Origin: Actinokineospora globicatena
Lineage (GTDB): Bacteria; Actinomycetota; Actinomycetes; Mycobacteriales; Pseudonocardiaceae
Direction: 5' to 3'
Length of the DNA stretch: 64,000 nucleotides
Assembly: GCF_024171945.1 (NCBI RefSeq)
Contig: NZ_JAMTCR010000002.1
Coordinates: 1,302,001 to 1,366,000, forward strand
The notes beneath the pieces were generated by a model. That model did no database searches. It was not told the DNA's origin and saw only the letters and a list, made by a program, of their open reading frames with translations. This document shows positions 58,445-64,000 of the stretch, in pieces (the first letter of the stretch is position 1; each line of letters begins with the position of its first letter). The position numbers and the translations under genes were made by a program.

Positions 58445-59571
58445 TGGCCATCCCCGTGATGAAGCCGCTGCTCGGCGAGGAGGAAGCCCTCGCCGTCGCG
58501 GAGACCGTCCGGTCCGGCTGGGTGGCGCAGGGGCCGCGGGTCGCCGCGTTCGAGAAGGCCTTCGCCGAGCGGGTCGGCGCGGCGCACGGCATCGCCGTGT
58601 CCAACTGCACCACCGGCCTGCACCTGTGCCTGCACCTGCTGGGCGTCAGCCGCGGTGACGAGGTGGTGGTGCCGTCGCTGTCGTTCATCGCGACCGCCAA
58701 CGCCGTCCGCTACTGCGGCGCCACCCCGGTGTTCGCCGACATCGACCCGCTGACCGGCAACCTGACCGCCGAGACCGTCGCGGCCGCGATCACCCCCGCC
58801 ACCAAGGCGATCATGATCGTGCACCAGGGCGGGGTCCCGGCCGACGTCAAGGCCATCCGCGCGATCGCCGGGGACATCCCGGTGGTCGAGGACGCCGCGT
58901 GCGCCGCGGGGTCCACACTGGACGGCAACCCGGTCGGTACCGGCGCGCTGCTGGCGGCGTGGTCGTTCCACCCGCGCAAGCTGCTCACCACCGGTGAGGG
59001 CGGCATGATCACCACCGATGACCCCGAGTGGGCGACCCGGCTGCGCAGGCTCCGCGAGCACGGCATGAGCATGTCCGCCGCCGACCGGCACGCCGCCGGT
59101 GGCGCGGTCGTCGAGTCCTACGTGGAGACCGCGTTCAACTACCGGATGACCGACATCCAGGCCGCGATGGGCCTGGTGCAGCTCGGTCGCCTGAACGGGA
59201 TCATCGAGCAGCGGCGCGCGCTCGCCGCCCGCTACCACGAGCTGCTCGCCCCGCTCGGCCTGCGCGCGGTCACCGACCCGGCGCACGGCACCACGAACTA
59301 CCAGTCGTTCTGGGTCGCGCTGCCCGAAGGCGCCCCCGACCTGCTGGTTGTGCTGGGCAAGCTCGCCGAGGCCGGGATCTCCGCGCGGCGCGGCATCATG
59401 GCCGCCCACCTGGAGCCCGCGTACGAGGGCCACCCGCACGCGCCGCTGCCCGGCACCGAGGAGCTGGCCACCCGGTCGCTCATCCTGCCGCTGCACCACG
59501 AGCTGACCGACGCCGACCAGAAGCACATCGTCGGCTCCCTCGCCGACGCCCTGGGCCTGGTGGCGTCATGA
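58444..59571 (+). CDS. DegT/DnrJ/EryC1/StrS-family sugar aminotransferase
   Basis: This 375-residue PLP enzyme starts MAIPVMKPLLGEEEALAVAETVRSGWVAQGP. The cofactor lysine is K179 in SFHPRKLLTTGEGGM; family members usually read SFHxxKxLTTGEGG. VEDAACAAGSTLDG carries the aspartate that contacts PLP, and FNYRMTDIQAAMGLVQL is also conserved. It transfers an amino group, usually from glutamate, to a keto-sugar nucleotide. It would act after the Gfo/Idh dehydrogenase. TGATG coupling links it to the epimerase gene, and its stop overlaps the glycosyltransferase ATG. Confidence 0.93.
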   Translation: MAIPVMKPLLGEEEALAVAETVRSGWVAQGPRVAAFEKAFAERVGAAHGIAVSNCTTGLHLCLHLLGVSRGDEVVVPSLSFIATANAVRYCGATPVFADIDPLTGNLTAETVAAAITPATKAIMIVHQGGVPADVKAIRAIAGDIPVVEDAACAAGSTLDGNPVGTGALLAAWSFHPRKLLTTGEGGMITTDDPEWATRLRRLREHGMSMSAADRHAAGGAVVESYVETAFNYRMTDIQAAMGLVQLGRLNGIIEQRRALAARYHELLAPLGLRAVTDPAHGTTNYQSFWVALPEGAPDLLVVLGKLAEAGISARRGIMAAHLEPAYEGHPHAPLPGTEELATRSLILPLHHELTDADQKHIVGSLADALGLVAS

Positions 59572-61655
59572 CTTCCGCACGACCTGTCGCGGTTGTCATC
59601 GTCACGTACAACAGCGCCGAGGTCATCGCCGATTGCCTGCGCGCCCTGCCCGCCGCTCTCGAGGGCGCGGGCGAGTCGCGGGTGATCGTGGTCGACAACG
59701 CCTCCCACGACGGCACCACCGACGTGGTCGCGTTGACCGACTCCGAGGTCAAGGTCGTGCACCGGACCGGCAACGACGGCTTCGCCGCTGGCGTCAACAC
59801 CGGGTTCGCCCACGCCGATGGCTGCGACGTGCTGGTCCTCAACGCCGACATCCGGCTGGCCCCGGGCGCGGTCAAGGCACTGCGCGCGGCGGTCAAGCCG
59901 GGCGTCGGTGTCGTCGCACCCAAGCTGACCGAGCCCGACGGCAGCATCCAGCACTCGCTGCGCCGCACCCCGACGGTGCTGCGGACCCTGGGTGAGGCCG
60001 TCCTCGGCGGCCGCAGGGCCGGGCGGTTCGGACCGCTCGGCGAGACCGTCACCAAGCCCGCCGCTTACGAGCGCGCGGGCTTCGTCGACTGGGCGACCGG
60101 GGCGGCGTGGCTGGTCACCCGCGAGTGCATCGAGGCCATCGGTCCCATCGAGGAGCGCTACCTGCTCTACTCCGAGGAGACCGAGTTCATGCTGCGCGCC
60201 GGGGCCAAGGGCTTCCGGACGTACTACGAGCCCGCCGCGCGCGCCGTGCACCTCGGTGGCGAGTCCGGCACGTCGCCGCGCCTGTGGTCGCTGCTGGTCA
60301 CCAACAAGGTCCGGCTGCACCGCGAGCGGCACGGCAAGGTCGCCGCCGCGGGCATGTGGGCCGCGTCCGTGCTCAACAGCCTGCCCAGGGCCGCGCGCGG
60401 CTCCGCGACGCACAAGGCCGCCGTCAAGGCGCTGCTGACCCAGCGCGCCTGGCCCCAGCCGTTGTCCGCGCCCGCGAAGTCCGTGAAGGTCTCGAAGGAC
60501 GCCCCGCCCTACGTCTGCTTCTCCGCGCAGGACTGGTGGTACCACAACCAGGCCCACTCGGACTTCCAGCTGATGCGCCGGGTCGCCGAGCACCGCAAGG
60601 TCCTGCTGGTCAACAGCATCGGCCTGCGGATGCCGACGCCGGGCAAGAGCACCCAGTTCGTCCGCCGCATCCTGCGCAAGGCGGGCAGCGTCGCCAAGCT
60701 GGTGCGCCGCCCACTGCCGGAGGTCCCCGGCTACTACGTGATGACCCCGCTGCCGCTGCCCTTCTACGGCAGTGAGCGGGTGCGCGCGCTCGGCGCCAAG
60801 CTGGTCCGCGCCCAGGTGCGGGCCGTGTGCGCGGTGCTGCGGATGCCGAACCCGATCGTCGTGGCGACCATCCCGACCGCGTGGGACGTGGTGCAGGGCT
60901 TCGAGCACCGGCGGCTGGTGTTCAACCGGTCCGACCGGCACTCGGCGTTCCCCGAGGCCGACCAGACCACCATCGCCGCGCTGGAGGACAAGCTGCTCTC
61001 CGGCAGCGACCACGTCCTCTACGTCAGCCGCCAGCTCCAGGGCGAGGAGTCCGGGCTCACCCAGGACCGGGCGCACTTCCTCGACCACGGCGTCGACCTG
61101 CAGCACTTCCGCCGCCGCGCGCAGCTGCCAGCCGACATCGCGAGCATCCCCGGCCCGCGCATCGGGTTCTTCGGCAGCCTGGACGACTACCTGGTCGACT
61201 TCGACCTGCTCGAGCGGCTGGCCCAGGAGTTCCCCGAGGCCGCGCTGGTGCTCATCGGCGACGCGACGCTGTCGATGGAGCGCTTCGCCAAGTACTCGAA
61301 CGTGCACTGGCTCGACTTCCGGCCCTACGCCGAGATCCCGGCCTACGGCACCGGCTTCGACGTGGCGATCATGCCGTGGCTGGACAACGACTGGATCAAG
61401 CACGCGAACCCGATCAAGATGAAGGAGTACCTGGCGCTCGGCCTCGCCGTGGTCAGCACCGACTTCCCCGAGGTGCACCAGTACCCGGAGCTGATCAGGA
61501 TCGCCAAGGGCCACGACGCGTTCGTCGAGGCCGTCCGGCAGACTCTCACCGACGGCGGCTTGTCCACTGTGGAGGGCAGGCGGGAAGCCGTGCTGCCAGC
61601 CTCGTGGGACTCGCGGGCGCGGCAGCTGATGGACCTGGCCGAAGGGCAGCGGTAG
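59568..61655 (+). CDS. Bifunctional glycosyltransferase (GT2 fused to GT-B domain)
   Basis: The protein has 695 residues in two parts. Residues 1-290 are a GT2 domain of the WbbL/rhamnosyltransferase type: VAVVIVTYNSAEVIADCLRAL, VVDNASHDGT, DVLVLNADIRL as DxD-like, and ERYLLYSEETEFMLRAGAKG. Residues 310-690 form a GT-B domain beginning YVCFSAQDWWYHNQAHSDFQLM and ending in a GT4-like donor half (IGFFGSLDDYLVDFDLLERLA, HANPIKMKEYLALGLAVVSTDFPE). It could add two sugars in succession during repeat-unit assembly. The ATGA overlap with the aminotransferase supports the chosen start. Confidence 0.9.
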   Translation: MTSARPVAVVIVTYNSAEVIADCLRALPAALEGAGESRVIVVDNASHDGTTDVVALTDSEVKVVHRTGNDGFAAGVNTGFAHADGCDVLVLNADIRLAPGAVKALRAAVKPGVGVVAPKLTEPDGSIQHSLRRTPTVLRTLGEAVLGGRRAGRFGPLGETVTKPAAYERAGFVDWATGAAWLVTRECIEAIGPIEERYLLYSEETEFMLRAGAKGFRTYYEPAARAVHLGGESGTSPRLWSLLVTNKVRLHRERHGKVAAAGMWAASVLNSLPRAARGSATHKAAVKALLTQRAWPQPLSAPAKSVKVSKDAPPYVCFSAQDWWYHNQAHSDFQLMRRVAEHRKVLLVNSIGLRMPTPGKSTQFVRRILRKAGSVAKLVRRPLPEVPGYYVMTPLPLPFYGSERVRALGAKLVRAQVRAVCAVLRMPNPIVVATIPTAWDVVQGFEHRRLVFNRSDRHSAFPEADQTTIAALEDKLLSGSDHVLYVSRQLQGEESGLTQDRAHFLDHGVDLQHFRRRAQLPADIASIPGPRIGFFGSLDDYLVDFDLLERLAQEFPEAALVLIGDATLSMERFAKYSNVHWLDFRPYAEIPAYGTGFDVAIMPWLDNDWIKHANPIKMKEYLALGLAVVSTDFPEVHQYPELIRIAKGHDAFVEAVRQTLTDGGLSTVEGRREAVLPASWDSRARQLMDLAEGQR

Positions 61656-61657
61656 CG

Positions 61658-63511
61658 ATGTGCGGAATCGCCGGAGTGCGCAGGCTCGACGGGGCGCCGG
61701 TCGACCCGGCCGTGCTGGTCGAGATGGCCAGACGGCTGCACCACCGCGGCCCGGACGACGCGGGGACCTGGATCGAGGGGCCGACCGGCTTCGCGCACAC
61801 CCGGCTCTCCATCATCGACCTGGGTGCCTCGGTGCAGCCGATGCTCACCCCGGACCGGCGCAAGGTGATCGCCTTCAACGGCGAGATCCTCAACTACCGG
61901 CAGCTGCGCGACCAGCTGGACTACCCGTTCCGCACCAGCGGTGACACCGAGACCCTGCTCGCGCTCTACGACAAGCACGGCGTCGACAGCGTCACCAAGC
62001 TGCGCGGCCAGTTCGCCTACGCGATCAACGACGCCGACACCGGCGAGCTGCACCTGGTGCGCGACCGGCTCGGCATCCTGCCGCTGTACTACTACATCGA
62101 CAACGAGATCTTCGCCTTCGCCTCGGAGATCAAGGCCCTGCTCCCGGCGATCGGGCAGCGCGGCGTCGACGTGGCCAGCCTGCACGACTACCTGGCGCAC
62201 CGGTCGGTGCCCGCCCCGTACACCCTGGTCGACGGCGTCCGGAAGGTCCCGCAGGGCCACCGGCTGACCCTGGGCCGCGACGGGCAGGTCCGGCTGCGCG
62301 CGTACTGGCAGATCCCGGCCGACGCCGCGCACCGCGACGTCACCCCGGAGGCCGCCGTCCGGCTGGTCGCCGACGCGCTCGACGCGTCCATCGCGGACGC
62401 GCTGGTCGCCGACGTGCCGGTGGGCGCCTACCTCTCCGGCGGCATCGACTCCAGCCTGATCTCGGCGCTGACCGCCAAGGCCAAGCAGGGCGATGGCCTG
62501 CACACGTTCTCCGCCGGGTTCGGCGACCCCCGGGTCGACGAGCTGGGCTGGGCGCGCAAGGTCGCCGACATCGTCGGCAGCGAGCACCACGAGGTGATCG
62601 TCAGCGCCGAGGACTTCAAGGACAACTGGCACAAGCTCAGCTGGCACCGCGACGCCCCCCTGTCCGAACCGGCCGACGTGGCCGTGTTCAAGCTGGCGGA
62701 GCTGGCCCGCACCCAGGTCAAGGTCGTGCTGTCCGGCGAGGGCAGCGATGAGCTGTTCGGCGGCTACCCCAAGTACCGCTTCGCCCAGGCCACCCGCTGG
62801 GCCGGTCTGGTGCCGGAGGCGCTGCGCGGTCGGATCCTGCCCCGGCTGGAGCGGGCGCTGCCCGCGTCCCGGTCGCGGCTGGGTGTTGCCGTGCGGGCGA
62901 TGGGCGAGGGCAGTTCCGCCGAGCGCATGCGCGGCTGGTTCGCCCCGTTCACCGAGCGGGAGCGCGACGGCCTGCTCGGCGGTCCCGCCGTGCGCAGCGC
63001 CATCGCCCCGTACCAGCGCGGTCGCGGCGACGCGCTGAGCCGGATGCTCTACGCCGACTCGCACGCCTGGCTGGCCGACAACCTGCTCGAGCGCGGCGAC
63101 CGGATGTCGATGGCCGCCTCGCTGGAGCTGCGCCCGCCGTTCCTGGACCACCGGCTGGTCGAGCTGGCGTTCTCGCTGCCCAGCTCGGTCAAGGTCCGCA
63201 ACGGCGTGACCAAGTGGGTGGTCAAGGAGGTCGCCAGGGCGCACCTGCCCGGCGACGTCGTCGACCGCGCCAAGTCCGGCTTCAAGGTCCCGCTGGACGC
63301 CTGGTTCCGCGACGGCCTGCGCGACATGGCCAACGACCTGCTCACCGGCCCGTCGTCGTTCGTCGCCGACGTGCTCGACCCGACCGCGGTGCGCAAGCTG
63401 CTCGACGAGCACCACGCGGGCACCCGCAACGAGCAGCCCCGGCTGTGGACGCTGCTGTCGCTGGAGGTCTGGCACCGCGAGTTCGCCAAGGCGTCCCAGG
63501 TCGGGGCATGA
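61658..63511 (+). CDS. Asparagine synthase-like glutamine amidotransferase
   Basis: The protein has 617 residues. The class II amidotransferase domain begins MCGIAGVRRLDG with nucleophile C2, then LHHRGPDD, LSIIDLG and FNGEILNYRQLR. The synthetase domain carries the PP-loop AYLSGGIDSSLISAL (near 265) and SGEGSDELFGGYPKY. It is intact in both halves. In polysaccharide clusters such proteins amidate sugar carboxyl groups rather than make asparagine, which would fit a uronic acid in the repeat unit; this is inference. It starts three bases after the glycosyltransferase stop. Confidence 0.9.
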   Translation: MCGIAGVRRLDGAPVDPAVLVEMARRLHHRGPDDAGTWIEGPTGFAHTRLSIIDLGASVQPMLTPDRRKVIAFNGEILNYRQLRDQLDYPFRTSGDTETLLALYDKHGVDSVTKLRGQFAYAINDADTGELHLVRDRLGILPLYYYIDNEIFAFASEIKALLPAIGQRGVDVASLHDYLAHRSVPAPYTLVDGVRKVPQGHRLTLGRDGQVRLRAYWQIPADAAHRDVTPEAAVRLVADALDASIADALVADVPVGAYLSGGIDSSLISALTAKAKQGDGLHTFSAGFGDPRVDELGWARKVADIVGSEHHEVIVSAEDFKDNWHKLSWHRDAPLSEPADVAVFKLAELARTQVKVVLSGEGSDELFGGYPKYRFAQATRWAGLVPEALRGRILPRLERALPASRSRLGVAVRAMGEGSSAERMRGWFAPFTERERDGLLGGPAVRSAIAPYQRGRGDALSRMLYADSHAWLADNLLERGDRMSMAASLELRPPFLDHRLVELAFSLPSSVKVRNGVTKWVVKEVARAHLPGDVVDRAKSGFKVPLDAWFRDGLRDMANDLLTGPSSFVADVLDPTAVRKLLDEHHAGTRNEQPRLWTLLSLEVWHREFAKASQVGA

Positions 63512-64000
63512 GCCAGTCGCTCCTGCTCGTCGGCGCCGGTGGTCTGGCCAGGGAGGTGCTGGCCGCCGCGCGCGCGGTGCCCGGCGAGTTCACCGTCCGC
63601 GGCCTGCTCGACGACGACCCGGCTCGGCACGGCTCCGATGTGGACGGTGTGCCGGTGCTCGGCCCGTCCGACCTGGTGCACGAGCACACCGACGACCAGG
63701 TGCTGGTGTGCGTCGCCTCGCCGGGTCGGCCGGAGGGGCGGGCGAACGTGGTCCGCAGGCTCGACCTGCCCGCCGAGCGCTACGCCACCTTGGTCCACCC
63801 GGCGGCCTCGGTCGCACACGGCGTGGAGCTCGGTGCGGGCACCGTGCTGCTCGCCGGGGCCGTCATCACCGCGCCGCAGCGGGTCGGCGCGCACGTGCTC
63901 GCCATGCCGCACGTGCTGTTCACCCACGACGACTTAGTCGGCGACTTCGCCACCTGCGCCGGGCGGGCCACGCTCGCGGGCGGTGTGGTGGTCGCCGAGT
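63508..64000 (+). CDS. NeuD-family sugar acetyltransferase (cut by window end)
   Basis: 164 residues are visible. The N-terminal PglD-like Rossmann domain starts SQSLLLVGAGGLAREVLAAAR, with GLLDDDPARHGSDVDGVPVLG. The left-handed beta-helix of hexapeptide repeats follows (LVHPAASVAHGVELGAGTVLLAGAVITAPQRVGAHVLAMPHV). The catalytic histidine probably lies in the cut part or in FTHDD. Members N- or O-acetylate amino sugars such as those made by the upstream aminotransferase. The ATG overlaps the previous stop (ATGA), so the operon continues beyond the window. Confidence 0.88.
   Translation, partial: MSQSLLLVGAGGLAREVLAAARAVPGEFTVRGLLDDDPARHGSDVDGVPVLGPSDLVHEHTDDQVLVCVASPGRPEGRANVVRRLDLPAERYATLVHPAASVAHGVELGAGTVLLAGAVITAPQRVGAHVLAMPHVLFTHDDLVGDFATCAGRATLAGGVVVAE

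Noticed and set aside
59298..63475. Very long minus-strand frames (738 and 710 codons) under the polysaccharide operon
   Set aside because: They are antisense shadows of glycosyltransferase and asparagine synthase genes whose motifs and coupled starts are unambiguous.

Overview
This window looks like chromosome from a high-GC actinomycete. Codon third positions are almost all G or C, GTG and TTG starts are common, and genes are often coupled by ATGA or TGATG overlaps. Specific markers point the same way: a glnX-glnH-pknG operon, a mycothiol-dependent maleylpyruvate isomerase-type enzyme, AfsR/SARP and STAND regulators, WXG100-like type VII secretion substrates and a snapalysin-type protease. 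My best guess is a member of the Pseudonocardiaceae. A methyl-accepting chemotaxis protein hints at a motile genus, but that is inference.

Layout. 1-4098 (minus) is a compact five-gene operon: a DMT exporter, an isocitrate lyase/PEP mutase-family enzyme, a Lys1-like saccharopine dehydrogenase, a second saccharopine dehydrogenase-family protein and a probable phosphotransferase. 4408-4606 holds tRNA-Lys and a 26-bp partial copy of it. 4784-12671 is a mixed stretch: snapalysin, virginiamycin B lyase-like propeller, a decayed carboxylesterase, an MCP, nitroreductase, exonuclease III, and a Crp-type regulator followed by a cyclase-like protein. 12900-20659 is a regulatory and accessory block: a possible 40-residue peptide, an AfsR-like SARP, a coupled trio (GT-B-like protein, 99-residue unknown, PfkB-like kinase) and a STAND ATPase with an amyloid-like N-terminal motif.

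20845-32097 contains an OsmC protein, the 1151-residue indolepyruvate:ferredoxin oxidoreductase with a divergent Lrp-type regulator, an NfeD-like membrane protein, a mycothiol-dependent enzyme, a two-component system split by a 490-bp gap, small secreted proteins and an MFS carrier. 32322-37728 is glnX-glnH-pknG, with an unusually long PknG. 37855-42017 has a secreted lectin-like protein that may be pore-forming, a phosphoesterase, a thioesterase and an MHS carrier. 42165-45346 is a five-gene operon of type VII secretion substrate-like proteins without secretion machinery. 45367-45587 carries a duplicated 71-bp element with DnaA-box-like sites.

45926-52498 has an AraC regulator, an L,D-transpeptidase, cspA, a ribbon-helix-helix protein and a csoR-copZ-copA copper module with a visible CsoR-like operator. 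53372-53774 is a tRNA-Glu/Asp/Phe cluster. From 54749 to the right edge runs a tightly coupled cell-surface polysaccharide operon: initiating sugar transferase, sugar dehydrogenase, epimerase, aminotransferase, fused glycosyltransferase, asparagine synthase-like amidotransferase and a NeuD-type acetyltransferase cut by the window end.

All functional calls come from reading motifs by eye. No database search was run.
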